A stretch of DNA of 64,000 bases from Rachycentron canadum (taxonomy: Eukaryota > Chordata > Actinopteri > Carangiformes > Rachycentridae). This document shows positions 44,231-57,812 of the stretch, piece by piece; the stretch's first letter is position 1; every line of letters starts with the position of its first letter. The stretch is taken from the NCBI GenBank assembly GCA_038496675.1, contig CM076658.1, positions 8,909,627 to 8,973,626 on the forward strand, given 5' to 3'. The notes below the pieces were generated by a model. It was not told the DNA's origin, did no database searches, and saw nothing but the letters and a program-made list of their open reading frames with translations. The position numbers and the translations under genes were made by a program.

Positions 44231-47200
44231 AGTGGTTAAAACATCTGCACAGTGCTGTGTATTCTCTAAACAAGAGAAAATAGAAAAAAAGAAAACAAAT
44301 AAATATTGAGTAATAAAAGATGAAAGACAAATTTGACTTAGTTTAGTTCATTTGTGTTACAGTTCGCTGTCACCACAGTAAGAACCAGTGTTTCACTGCT
44401 ACACTGAGATGCACTATGAGTAAGTCACTACTTCAGAAACCTGCTGGACTCATCTCAACACATGTGCTTCTGCATGACACCTTTCCTTATTTCATTGATG
44501 TGCCACAATCACTAAAACAAAAACACTTGAACATCATTATCAGCCTGATTTATTTTTGCTGCAGCTTTGATAATAATCCTGTGTACAACACATTAGGTTC
44601 ACGGATTCACTGAGTGAAATACACAGCAATGAAGGTGAATAAATGAAGCATTAAATTGCCTCACATCAGAGGACTACAATCCTCTCATCCACGCGTAATT
44701 ATGAGTTTTGGTCTCCTGATGTGGGAGTATTTCTCCTGAGAGCACGGCAGAGTGAAGCAGGAGAGAAAAAAAATCTCCTGAGTGTTGAGCCTACTCTAGT
44801 CCTAATTACAGCTTCTTGTGTCTGTAGCTGCCAGGTCCTGCAGAGTGCAGCAGAAGTGATTTCAGGTGCCCCCACACTCCCCCCCCCCATTTACTCAGAC
44901 ATTCAGGCCTCTCACCCTGGGGCCCACACAGGAGGCCAAAGCTCATCCACTGACCCTGGGTCAAGCAGGAGGAAACCAGCAGGGAACAACTGGGACACGC
45001 AGAGCAGAGACAGTATGGGACAAAGAAAATACTGGAATCTGAGAAAAAAATGCACATCTACACAAACACACATCATCTGATTGTTTTCTATAAACTTGCA
45101 GCATATCCTGGCCTTAAGGCCATATAGTCAGGTATGTCTGACAGTAATCCCCTGTGCAGCAGTTTCGACACATCTGTCACACTGGGGTCAAATGTTACTT
45201 AGTGGAAAATGTACTATTTAACACCTGGAAATGACAACAGCATGCTGAGAAGACAATGAAAACAACCAGGACAGCACAACCTCTGCCCAATGGCAATGTT
45301 ACCAACAAGCAAATGTCATCTATATGCACCACTGCTCCACAAAAACCCTCTTTAGATACTTGTCTGTATGTGTGCGACCCGAGGCATGTCATGCATGTGT
45401 GCAGTTAGCTTGCCTCACCTGGCAGCAATCAGGATGTGTGGTTCAGTAACTCTGGGGAAGTAACATAAATGTGTGGTACAGATGGAGTGGCGGGGGTCTA
45501 GGACAGAGCTGGTTTTATGAGGGCTACACAAAGAAATGGTACAAAAAAGGAAACATTGAAACGCCGCGTCTGCCAGACAGCAGAGGACGACTAAATGACT
45601 TAGTGGGAGTGATGAACAAAAGGAGCCTGCGAGATTATAAAGCACAGATCTTTTAAAGAGCAAAACATGAATCCAAAGTCAACATATGATTATGAAATGT
45701 TTGCCTTCTATTATAAACAACTTAGAAAATCAGCTAATCTCTTCACAGAGAAACAAAAGGAGGGGAATCTTTGGCCCATTTGCTCTAAAAGTGACTTAAT
45801 TGGACAGTCAATCAACTTGATCACTTAATCAACTAATCATTTCACTTGTAGTGACTTTAAAATTAAATGTCTCTAATGTTTAGTTCTTGTTTACCACTTG
45901 GGTCTGTTTCTACTTGGCAGACAACCAACACTGAAGATTACTCACAGCTCACAGCAATACAAGTGTGAAGATGTGACAGAAAGGAATAAAATCATAATAA
46001 TGTTACTTATTTTTAAGAACATCTGCACTTTGATTTATGCGTATTAATAGGTTGAATAAATTAGATTGTTTTGTTGCAGATATATGATGCTATGCTCCGC
46101 TGAAGGTGCACAAAGTATGTTAGGTAGATATGAGGACACTTCAAATATTGAGGTTGAGAAATGGTCATTATCAGTTATCTGACCAGAACATAAGGCCCAT
46201 TGTCACTGCTGTCTGGTGACATCTAGAACAGCTGATATCAGACACCGAGAACATGAAAGACATTGAAACAATGAGTAACTTTGAACCGCAGCTAACAGTG
46301 GCACATCCAAATAGATAGGGAGTAGAAAAATTAGATCCCAAATGGAGAGTCACATTATGTCACATTAAGTTCTTGTTCCCAGGCGTCTTTTTATCTTGGT
46401 CATTGTTGGAGGATTGCTGGAATGAATTGTCTTGAAATATAGTCTTTAATGTTTGTGTCAGGTCTTAGCCAATTCTTTGAAGGAAATGTCAACTGGAAAG
46501 GGAGAAAGGTATGATGTTTTGCCCCAACGCTTTGAGCTTCTAAATATTTTTAAAAAATAAATAAAATTAGTTTGAAGAACGTTAAACAGTTTGATGTTAT
46601 AAATGAAGAGTGAAGCTAAGTACTTGTTGAAAGTCTAAGTGGCACCTACATCAGAACCCAATTCATATAGTACAATATTCTGGACCACAGGACTGTTAAA
46701 ATAGTTCAAGTGAAGGGAGGCAAAATGGATTAAGATGTGGGTGGGACTTAATTGTGGCTCCATAGTGGACCAGAATGTAGAGAGCCCACAAATTTTTATT
46801 GTCATAATCACTGATGTAATAGACAGGAAAAAGAAAATATGTCAAGGCAGTTGAAGTAATTGGGACTAAAAAAAAAAATAGAAGCAAACCAAAAAGAGCA
46901 AAGAGTGGACAAGACATTAGACAGTGTCTGAGAAAACAACATGGATTATGGTCCTTTGTACCGGATACAATTAATGGATTTACAACAATAATTCTTTGTA
47001 AAACTACAGTTTCACCACTCGACATATATCTTACATTATGCTTCTATCACTACACTTCATAATTGGCCCACTGCTGCTAACCTTTCTCAAGCTGTAAAAT
47101 CCCTTTGGTTTTCCTGTATTGTTGTTGGTGGATATTTGTATATGTTCAGACACGTGTAGAACCACAAAATGAAAATAGAGAAACGAAAAATGCGACCTCT

Positions 47201-50200
47201 TTTTCTACAGAACCATAGTAATATTTTAGGTACTTAAATGTGATTTTCTATTCAATTTTTATGAGGGCAACAGAATAACCCTACAAGCATTAGCTGACAT
47301 CAAACTCAAAAAGAAGACAGGCAAAGGAAAGACAAAACAAATAGTGCTTTCGAGTATTTCAAATGAAAGGAGGAATTGCAACGGTTGATATGTTGTTTTC
47401 CGTTTCATTGGTTTTAAAATCAAACTGGTATCATGACATCTTCAGTCTATTGTTCATTTTAGGAGTCCTTGACACATTTAATATTAAACATATTTAACAT
47501 TTGATCTTACCTACAGAGGGCAATTATATTTCTGTTTTGTCTGTGTGAACATAGAACAACTGCAGACTAATGTGAATTTAGTTCAGTATTTATATATGAA
47601 ACAAAAATACTTGATCAACGAAATGGAATATAATGATACTGGATCTCTTTGGGGCAGCTTAACACTGCAAAAGCAACTCCGCAACAGAACCAGTAAAATA
47701 GAGTCTATTTATACATGTATTTCTCACATTCCTTGGGTCCCAGCATGCCTTGCTGCTCCCTGCTGTAATATTCTCAATGTGTCTATCGTACAGCCATTGC
47801 CTGGAGGTGACTATACAGAACTCTAGCCACTCTTTGACTGCCAGGTAAGTGCATGACCAGCCCTTACAGGGGATATATCCACAAAGCATCCAACTGAAAA
47901 TTGTTCAGTCTACTTCACTACACCCCATTGAGGACCCAGGGTAGAGAGACCGTGCAATAAATACTTGGAAACCTACTCAAATAAGGGAATTGAAATTTCT
48001 GTAGGAAGTAAAAATTCTGACTTCGGCGTAGAGAAGCAAAGGCCACATGACTTTTAAAGAAACATATTACAAATACAACTCAATGTCACAATACAGCTTA
48101 CATGTAAATGTACAGTTTAGCTGTACAGTTTAGCACAGGAACATGTGAGGAACAGGTCAAATAACCATAAGTGAATGGAGCTTAATTAGACTACAAATTA
48201 AAAGCCTGTGGTGTTTCAATAAAATTGTCCTACAAGGAAGACATTTAATGAATGAAGAGCAAAAAATAGACCAAAAACCCAGTTCTGCAGAGGAACGTGC
48301 CACCCTTCTCCATTCTGCACAATGCATGGCAATAGGACATCTCTCGAATAAAACACTGACCAAGAGGCTTGTTCCTCATAAAATATTGAGCCGTCAAGAG
48401 TGGAGTTGTTCACCATCTAAAAAAAAATAAAACTCTTTCCCTTAAATATTCAAGCAGCAACTGGCAGCTACAAACTAATAGATCACAGTGAGGTTTAAAA
48501 AAAGGCAACAAGGCAAGGAGGAGGGGCCCTTTTAGATTTCTAAATTCATTTGTGAACTTAAAAAGTCCAGGCCAAGTCTCCCGGGATTATGTGAGCGGAG
48601 CATAGTGTCCTTGCGAATACAGTATGTGATTCACGTATAAAGAGATTTTCCACTAAGGTATTACATGAGGGGGACCCATTTAGAAACAGGATGTGGTTTG
48701 AAATAGAAGTGGGTGCTGGGTGGGTGTATGCATCTTCACTACTGGCACTGCTGGGGCTCAGAGTTATTTATGAACTTTAGGGTGAAGACAGGTGACTTTT
48801 GACTCAACCAAATCATACTTCAAGACCTAAAAGACCTAAAAAAAAAAAAAAAAAAACCCAAATACAATCAATGAAACGCTGCAGTATAGCTTTGAGTGCA
48901 ACCTCTACCCCCTGGACACATATACGGATTAAGGGTGGAATGATTCTCTAAATCAAGTGTGTCACAGCTTTATGTTTTTACACTCCTCATACAGGCAGGG
49001 TTGTGGGTGCATCTAGTGTTAAGCATGTAGTTTCCCCAAACAATGTATCTTTAGACAGCTTCAGCTGGCACATCGTACATCTGAGATAGTTCTGAGCAAA
49101 CTGATCCCTAAATGTAAAGTGAATGAAAGTTGTTTTCCCAAGTTCAATTTGAAACCAAGCACAAAGAAGGTGAAGGCATTGAAGACATCCTAACCTCTGC
49201 CAGGCAGATTTTCACCTGTGTCTTTATCAGCACGATTCCTCAAAAAAGGACTGAGCTGCTTGGTGGAGTTGGAGGAATAGGGCAACCCATTACATTTTGG
49301 GCCATATTCAGATCGTTTACTATGAATGCATGCGTTCTCAAGTCTCGCGTATGTTGTTTGATATTCGCTTTGGGTGATGTCTGCACTCTCTGACTGCCCT
49401 TCTTGTCTTTTTTGTATTCACACAATCTTAAAACTAATCTGCACTCCAGAGTTCACACTCTGAAGTGCAGATTTCTAACAAATTCCACTTCAAATGAGCA
49501 AATTCCAATTTTAGCTTTTCTTAACAAAGTTTGACTGAATGATGGCTCTAACAGGGAGGCTTTGTACCTGTTGTTTCCAATGAGGAGCTCATAAATTAAT
49601 CTCAAGACAATGAGGTGTAAGCTTGTGAAGCAGCTAAGCAGCATTTAATCTTACCATTTAAACTGTCATGTGTAAGATTGAGCTCACACGGGTAGAAATT
49701 ATCTCATCAACACTGCTCCAGACATGGGCCTACCAAATTTTTACTCAGAGAAAGTCAAAATTCAGTAAGCCTCAGGATTTTCAGCTGCATGTGAAAGGTC
49801 CCTGCCTGATTCATATATTTCTAAGATTAGCGATGGAATTTCAGTTGGAAAAGTCATTAATGCAGAGGTAATTACACAGGTATTGATCTTGGACCATTTT
49901 TTTGTAACTGCTATAATATGAAAAGTCCAGACTCAGCCAATAAAAGGCATAATATGTCACAGTACAACACGTATTGCTGTATTTCCTCATGTAATCTAGA
50001 GCTAGAAACGTATGCAGTTACAGATCAGACAAGAAAAAATGAGACATTGCAGACAAGAACAAAGACGGACTGTAACAAGGACATCAGAAGTCACTTGAAG
50101 TCCTGAACTGAAGCGAGAAAATTGAGCTCAAAGAAAAAGCATAATAGTGGACCAAATGAATTGTGCCTCTCTTTCCTCACTTAATGAACCCCCAGCTGCA

Positions 50201-51458
50201 GGTCCACCCTGCTTTAGCCTCAACAGGCAATGATTACCATGTAGGACATCAGACTTCACCCTGTGTAATTATACTGCCAACGTCCGAGCTTTCCAAACGG
50301 GTTCACTGCACTTCATCACATCTTGAAACCCTAAAGTGCAGCTGTTAAGAATAGCCAGTAGACTAAATGGCTGGCTACTTAAGTCCATATAAATGAGTGG
50401 CTAAAAATAGGACAACATTGAAGCTAACACAGAGTCTTGTGTAAAACAATCGAGTCAACTGTTCCATCTAGTGTTCTCTCTTTTACTTCTGCCATCGCTA
50501 CTGATTTTGTAGCACAGTTTCTGGGCCAGAGAGGAGAGGAGAGGAAAGGGGAGGGGAGAGGAGGGGAGGACAGGACTGATTATCTATAGTACGTTTGTGT
50601 AAATATGTAGACATCTAACGTGATGGATGTAAGAATTATTACTCTTTACTTGCAAGGGAAAAACTTAAACATCCAGGGGTTAAACCCTCCCTATGTATCC
50701 TGCCCTAATCCTCCTGCTGCTCCAACATGATCACATAATGAAAGGCTTCCTCCTCCCTTCACTTCCACTTCCACTGCTCACCTTCTTTCCTTCCCCCACA
50801 TCTGCCTTATTCTATGACCTACATTCAGCTATGGTGCTGTGCATGCAGATGTAAGTGCAGACACCGCTCCACTGACTGTGTTTGTGTCTATGTGTGTTTG
50901 CTCTAAAGTCAGTCATTTTAAAGATTATGCCTTACCCACGCACAGAACAGAATTAATATTGCATCCACTACTGCACCTCAGTCCGTGAGAGCTAAGGTGT
51001 ATGTGTGCAGTTACTGTACTACCACTCTGCTTGCCAGTCTTTGTGTGGAAATGTGACTTACTACCAGCAGTAAATCAACCGCCTCCTCAGCACTGGCACC
51101 TAGCATGTGGAGCTGAGAAGACACTGCAGGCGATACAGCTCATTCCAGCCATCCAACTGCCTGCCAATCACATACACCAGAGCATGCAAGAGCATGACTG
51201 CTAAACGCACTGCCAAGCACAGGCCAGCTATGAAACCTAAAGCAAAACATGCAGTTTAGCCACAAATAAAAGAAAACATAGATTCAATTTCAGTGTCTTC
51301 TAATATGTAAAAAGGTTAAATGGAAAGAAGCGGCCACCTTTAAAAAAAAAAAAAAGCCAGGCATTCCTAACTATACAGACTACAAATCAACTTGTATGGA
51401 CTTGAATGTAATGCCAGTAAGCAATACTGCCCTTGATTAAGGGAGCTTGTTTCCGTGT

Positions 51459-51462
<4 letters not shown>

Positions 51463-51490
<28 letters not shown>
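51463..51490. repeat. (GT)n microsatellite
   Basis: Fourteen GT units. It generates spurious VCVCVC and HTHTHT frames. Confidence 0.95.
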
Positions 51491-51639
51491 TGTTTGTTAT
51501 GTTTAATAATAGTTCCAACTGGTTCACCTTAAAACTGTCAAACGTCGCCTTGTCAGCAATGTTTTTGTCTCTTTGCTGCACTGCCTCCATGGTAAGAGAA
51601 AAATATTTGTCTTATGATAGAAAAGGGTGAGATAGAGAG

Positions 51640-51664
51640 AATGAGAGAGAGAGAGAGAGAGAGA
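51640..51664. repeat. (GA)n microsatellite
   Basis: GA tract shortly after the GT microsatellite. Confidence 0.85.
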
Positions 51665-53142
51665 AACAAAAACATCAAACCATGTTTTTCATTTTTCATT
51701 TTGTGAAATGATCGAAGAAAAAACAAGCCAGATGCCTTTGATCCCACTTCTTTCTTGGTGGGAGTGGGTCAGACTCATGAGGGATGGGTTGGTGCTGCTG
51801 TAATACCAGGTCCAGCAAGGTCAGACCAGAAAGTCCTAACTCCATTAAAGACTGATCCCGCTGTGGCAGATTAGGTCTGTCCTGTTCCCCACTATCCTCC
51901 CTCACAGCACTGATTATATCAGCAGAGCAAAAAATGTCTATTTTTGCAAAGGTGTGCGTAGACACTCATTAATCTTGCTCTAAAGAAGCGACCATATCCA
52001 ATAATGGCCAAGAGGTACAGGGAGGTGGAAGTCTCTCACACACACCTGTCACGGGCCATCTGCTATAGAAAATTCACACCTGATCCTCAATGCAGAGAGG
52101 AGACAACAGGGTCTACATCCTGCATCTCTGTGCCCACACATGCACACAATGAGCCTAGTTGAGTGCAGACATCCAAAGCATAACACCGAGCTGACACCTG
52201 GACACGCACACAAACCCGGACAAGGTCACCGCGCTACCAATTAGCCCCTCTCTTTCTATCAGAGCGCCATGTTAAGTGTCCATGCGCCTTGTAATTACCA
52301 GAGCAGAAGACGTGTTTCATTTAAAACCAGCACTGCTGACACAGCTCTTGAGAAAAAACAAGCCTCTGACTCATTCAGAGTGAGTAACGGACAAGACAAA
52401 GTCATCAGCTATCAGACATTCACTGGCTCTGCAACGTCAAACAGGAGGCAGACTTAAAAGTTTAAAACTAACAACACAGTGCCTAAAGCACTTTGGAAAT
52501 TACAGTCACAAAAAAAAAAAAGAAATAACACTAATGTTTAGTTTAAAGCGAAGGCTCCACTTTAAGAAGAAAGAACGTCTGATGAAAACAGAGGAGTGTT
52601 GAGAGTTGAATCATCCTGACCTTCTAAGCACATCCTATTCTGATAAATCACATAGGGCAGCGGTTCTCGATGACAGGCTTTCACGGTGCACAGAGCCCTC
52701 TCGAATACAGCCTGCCAGCAGCAAGGTCCTGTGAAGGAAATGTAGCTCTACACCTCACATTATGGCCCATAAATACAGCTGGGAGCGATGACGCCCACAG
52801 CAGGCAGTCGTTTGATGTGAGGAAGTAGAGAAAGTCCACTTAAGGTTCATTTCGCTGTCCATTCTCCTCCTTGTTTAGGCTAAAATGACGTAACAATGCT
52901 CACACCAGCAGACTGTATGACTGGTCATCCTCTCACACCTACAGACCATCACACTCCATTTGTTTCTGAACTGAGAATAGATTCGCTGGAGTTGAAATTT
53001 CAGGCTCATCCATTATTGAGGAAGAAGAAACTAGGATTGAGTTTAAGAGGCTTCCTTTTACTCCAATAGCTAAAAGCAACAGCATTTCTCTGGTGTACGC
53101 ACAGAGTGAGGGCAGATCTTACAGGTTAGCAGATATGCTGAT

Positions 53143-53144
53143 GC

Positions 53145-53170
<26 letters not shown>
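53143..53170. repeat. Poly-A tract
   Basis: A-run of about 28 bases following GATGCTTT. No recognisable element adjoins it. Confidence 0.85.
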
Positions 53171-53175
<5 letters not shown>

Positions 53176-53590
53176 ACAGCATTCATTCATATCACCATTT
53201 CACACACCAGCTGTAATATTTGTGGGGAAAAACAAAATGTTTGACTGACCATGAAAAAAGCTCCCTAATCTACAGCTCTACAGCCATTTCCAAACAGCTT
53301 AACCTCTATAATCTCTCTGAACTCTGGACACTTACTTCTAAACATGGACTGAGATTAGCAGCCTATCAGAGACTTATAGCACAACTATGAAAGCAATGCC
53401 ACAATAAGCTGCTTGAACATCTCATGTCTCTTTTTAAGAAGACACAACAGGAGTACAGCACTATACGTCCACAAACACACAGAAACGCCTAAACAACGTC
53501 TCCTCACAGGAAGTTTACAATCTTGTGAAGACAGCTAATTACCCAGGACATCCATCTGTGGAGTCATGGAGAGTCCTGTCCCCTGACAGT

Positions 53591-53603
53591 GCACGCACGC
53601 ACG

Positions 53604-53654
<51 letters not shown>

Positions 53655-53658
53655 ACAC
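53591..53658. repeat. (CG/CA)n microsatellite
   Basis: GCAC/GCGC units passing into a long perfect CA tract, about 68 bases in total. Confidence 0.95.
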
Positions 53659-54944
53659 TCTCAGACAGGAGTGAGCAGCACAGCTGGTCTTGATGACTCC
53701 GGCGCTCCTGCCTTTGAAGGCCGAGCTCATATAACTGCTGCTCTGGTCAGTTAGTGCGCATCTGAAATTACACCTCCACCTTCCCAGAGCGCCCTACCCA
53801 TGCTGTCCCGCTACTCCTCTGCACTGTATCTCAGCGTATACAGTCACGAACAGATAAAAATGAAACTCTACCTCTACCTTCAGCCGGCAGTAAATTTATA
53901 TGAGAATTTTAGGATTAACTAAAAAGAAGTAGTATCGACCCAAAAGCTTAGCCTTGCCATTTCCACAGCAGATTCCAGATGCTGAGTGCTGAATTTTGAT
54001 AACACGAAAGGGCTAGTTTGTGGTCATGAACCTCTCCTTTGGTTTACACAGCTTCATAATGACATTCAGCAGTGTTTTGCTGTCCTTTCACCACTTTTGT
54101 AGCATTGTGTCTGGCTGCAGCAGGTTTCAGTGAAAAGGCTCTAAAAACCCACTTTACGCAATCTCCTCAGCACCAACAGTCAGAGTTAGAGACTAGCTGG
54201 CGAACATAGTGGCACATTCAACAGTTTAAGGAATAGATATTTCCCTCTGGAGATGGTGGAGACTGAAAACAGAGCTAAAAAAGAGTGAATTCATTTGCCA
54301 GGTTACAAGACACATGAAGTCAAATGGATGCTAAACTGCTCCACAATTGCTAGATGTATAAATGAAGCAAGTTAAACTAAAACAAGTTTGCCAGATCAAC
54401 TAACCGTAAAAAGGTGCGGCTATGTCAAAGTTGCTCACAATCAACAATGTTCGTAAAAACAAATAAATAAAACTAAATATTGATATGTGACTACAGTGAT
54501 ATCTCACAAAATGCAACATCATCCTACTGTAAAATCAGTATCACTGCTCTGAGCAGTTTTAATAGTGCAAGATTTTTAAAAAAGATAATTACCGATGCTG
54601 CTAATGACCATTGCTTCTGTCTTTCAGAGACAGGAAGTCCGTATCCCTTTATGCAGTATAGAAGTGCGTCCTTCAAGACTAACTTCTTCCTTTCCTGTCC
54701 TGGAATCTATTTTCCATTTCCCCAGCCAATGCTGTAAGGTCAGGTTCAGGTTTGGGTTCGGGTTTATTGTCATTTCCAAACACATGCGTGACACATGACA
54801 TACACACAGGAAACGGGTTTGATTGTCCTGCTGGAAACCAGTACAACATGGAAAGAGTCATGTCCTAAATACTGACACCATCCCAATGATTTGTGATCAG
54901 AAAGTATTTGTATATTTCCTCTTTTTTGCTTCAGTAATTCAGTT

Positions 54945-54968
54945 CACACACACACACACACACACACA
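54945..54968. repeat. (CA)n microsatellite
   Basis: A perfect CA tract followed by a short TA stretch. Confidence 0.9.
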
Positions 54969-57346
54969 TATATTTATGTTTACTAGGGATTTATGCTGCC
55001 CTCCATCTGATTGTCTCTCTCTTCCACATAAATCGCTTCCTCTATCAAGATTGCCTCCAGTCAGACGCCAGTGAGAGCAGTCAATTCTTGAGTTTACCTC
55101 AATCATGGGGTCAGCACTGACAGTGATCACACACTTCATCTGTTAGTATTTTTAGAACAGCAGCATCTTCTGGCTGCTATTCTGTCCCTTAAAAAGAGAG
55201 AATCAGCCTCCAAAGCTCCCTTTCAACCCACTGACTAACATGTTTGTTTGCATAGGAAGAAGTGAGAAAAAAAGTGTGAATGCAATATTCTTACATTGTT
55301 TTCATAGAACTGACCGTTGTTTAATCTTGTTGCAATGTACTGTTGTGTACATAAATTCCACAATAATAAAATAGGGAAATGAAATGAAAATTAGACATGA
55401 ATATACAGAATCAGTATATTGAGCTTCATGTTTAGTATGCTGAAGCTATACTTGATATAGCTTTCATCTTGTCTCTCTTGTTTTCCTCACATTTTTTTTA
55501 GAGAACTCCTTGGACAAACCCTTGGCTTTTGACCCTTGGGACATTACTGAAGACTGCCAACCTGCCAGGTAAAACGTTGGTAACTCTTATAGCAATATAG
55601 AAAAAAATATGGTCCATGTGAAAAATGGCTCCAAGTCTGCTGTGTGTTGCCATGATAGAATGAAAGGGTAATACAGTTAATGTATACGAAGAATGCAGCT
55701 CCTCCACACACGTGTGCTCTGTCTGCACATGCACACGAGAGAGGGTGCAACATTTGAGACAATAAATATCCAGCTGCAGAGACAAAGAGGTGCCAGCCAA
55801 TGCGTGAAGGTAATTACATATTTATGTGCAAAGCAACAATGAAGATGTTCTGTGAGAGTCACAACCTTTTCACACACTGGTGCTGTGTATGTACATTTAC
55901 CAGGTAACCATTAGCATATTGATAACACACCGTTAAAGTGGGTGCAAACATCCATAGCTCACGTACCATAAAGGAAAATGTCCTGACAAAAGAAACGTTA
56001 AATCATTTATCTTAAGTTTTATAAAATCCTGAACTGCAGTGGTTAAAAGAACCGTCTACAAAATTCAACTTTCTTCTGCATCGCAACCTCTCAAAGGCTT
56101 TGAAAACTAGAGAGCGCATAATTATTCAGCGGCTGCACACACAAACAAAATGACACTTTTTGATGCAATGTCACGTTAACCTAGAGAGATGCTTTCTATT
56201 TTCCTCCCCATCCTGTTTATGCTGCACAAAAAAGACAATACCAAGAACAGGCCTGCTTTCGATTTAAGTGGACGACAGGTGTGTGTGTACGCATGAGTGT
56301 GTGTTTTTACTGCCATGTGTTTTGGTCTCGCCCTCAATCACTTTTCTTGAAGGTGATGTAGCCGTGAGTCTATTTGACATCGACAACTAAACATATGCTT
56401 CAGTTTTGCTGATAGGCAACTGTGTGTCAAAATGCTTTCACTTATCTTGAGTTTGTCATGTCAGGGTTGTTAGCAACATAACCCCTTTGTTTTTAATTTA
56501 AAGCCACTGGAAAGCTGAGTTGTAGCGTATCTGGTTGTTACTAAGTGAACTGCTGCAGATGAAGGCCTGCTACAGCTGTGGTTTTGTTACATGTTGTGCA
56601 AAAATAACCACATTTCAACAAGCAGTCTCAACAATGCAACATTAATTGAGTGAACTTCCCGTCCTTATCAAACACATTTTTACAGGGTTTTACACAATGT
56701 GTCTGATAGTCAATGGGTTAAAAAAGAAAACATCATGGTGCCATCATATTGTCAAATATTGCTTTCAGATGTCTTTGCCTGGAGCTTGTTTCTTTGCCTG
56801 GGTTCCGTTTTGTTTTTTAACGGCACCATGTGCATGAAGCTGTTTAACAATGACTGAGGGTCAAGGCAATAACAAACCCCTGGATCTTCTCAAGTTGTGG
56901 AGCAGTGTGTGTAGGCCTGGCTTCACTGAGAGCTGTGAATGAACTCAATGGCAGGCTGTAGTAAAGCGTCTTTGCACCGAGAACTCTGCTGCCTGTCTCA
57001 ATAGCCCAATGCTCCTTTCGTTTGTTAAACCAATTTATTCTGTGTGCAAACGTTAAAGCCCCATCGAGCTCCCTTTGATGGTCGCCGTGATCCGGTAAAG
57101 TAACGAAGACAAAAGACTTTCTGCTGCATTTCCACCCGCACGCCTGAACATGATGAAAAAATTTAAATAAAATAAAATAAAATAAAACAAACAAACAAAC
57201 AAAATGCTAAAATGCTGGATCGTTTTTCTCCAAACATCGTGCATGCAGACCCTCCCCTCACGCCGCTCCGCGCACAGCACAAAGCGCTCTGGAGCAGTAA
57301 ATGCAGATCTGAATGGAAATCCTGCGGAAAGCGAACAAAGCCTTAC

Positions 57347-57600
57347 CTAAAAACTGAGTCGGTCCTCTGTGGATGCTGCTGCCGCCGCTGCCGCCGCCGC
57401 CGCCGCTGCTGCTGCTGGAGGAGCCCAGCGGTCCATTTTGATCCGGTTCGCCTTGTTGCACAGCGAGCACGCAGCTCTGTTTGGCTCCCGGTTCACTGTG
57501 AAGATATCCACTACTACGCGGAGCAGAGCGGAGGGGCTGTGGTGTCTGTCACATTGTTGCTGGCCTTTTCCTCGCATCCACATCAGAAAAGGAGGGGCGG
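57347..57600 (-). promoter_or_regulatory. st6gal2: Putative st6gal2 first non-coding exon and CpG-rich promoter
   Basis: The block is clearly richer in GC and CpG than its surroundings and ends, on the minus strand, in a strong donor (TTTTTAG|GTAAGG) at 57347. It is the only such block upstream of st6gal2, so it is the natural candidate for the first exon. A triplet tract (about 57374-57417) reads (CAG/CGG) on the minus strand. An ATG at 57436, or at 57583 if the transcript starts upstream, opens a frame containing 14 alanines that stops exactly at the exon end. Start site and link to st6gal2 are inferred. Confidence 0.5.
57374..57417. repeat. (CTG/CCG)n triplet tract in putative 5' exon
   Basis: Interrupted CTG and CCG triplets, about 14 units, within the CpG-rich block. 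Poly-alanine in one minus-strand frame. Confidence 0.9.
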
Positions 57601-57614
57601 AGTCAGAGGGGGCC

Positions 57615-57616
<2 letters not shown>

Positions 57617-57648
<32 letters not shown>
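57617..57648. repeat. Poly-T tract, 32 bases
   Basis: A T-run bordering the CpG-rich block on its upstream side (relative to st6gal2). Confidence 0.95.
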
Positions 57649-57650
<2 letters not shown>

Positions 57651-57755
57651 TGAAGCACGGCGGTGGTTTGTTGGAGGAGAGGCTCGAGGAAAGGTATGGA
57701 TACCGTGGACATTGACTTTGAAACCTTCCTAACAGTAGTAGGAATGGCTGTTGTA

Positions 57756-57812
57756 GAAGGAAGGAAGGAAGGAAGGAAGGAAGGAAGGAGGAAAGGAAGG
57801 AAGGAAGGAAGG
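57756..57812. repeat. (GGAA)n microsatellite
   Basis: About 13 GGAA units with one interruption, roughly 150-200 bases upstream of the inferred st6gal2 promoter. GGAA is the core of ETS-family binding sites. Confidence 0.95.

Larger units (their letters stand above)
42906..57346 (-). other. st6gal2: Putative long 5' intron of st6gal2
   Basis: About 14.4 kb between the inferred upstream exons. It contains a Tc1 transposase relic (43880-44230), several microsatellites and otherwise unremarkable sequence. No independent gene was recognised. If the 57.35-kb donor belongs to another transcript, this is intergenic. Confidence 0.45.

Noticed and set aside
53539..53730. Minus-strand frame rich in Val-Cys
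   Set aside because: Product of the CA microsatellite.
57212..57715. 167-codon plus-strand frame
   Set aside because: Antisense of the CpG-rich block and triplet tract. Contains Arg/Cys runs and a poly-Phe run from the T-tract. No family features.
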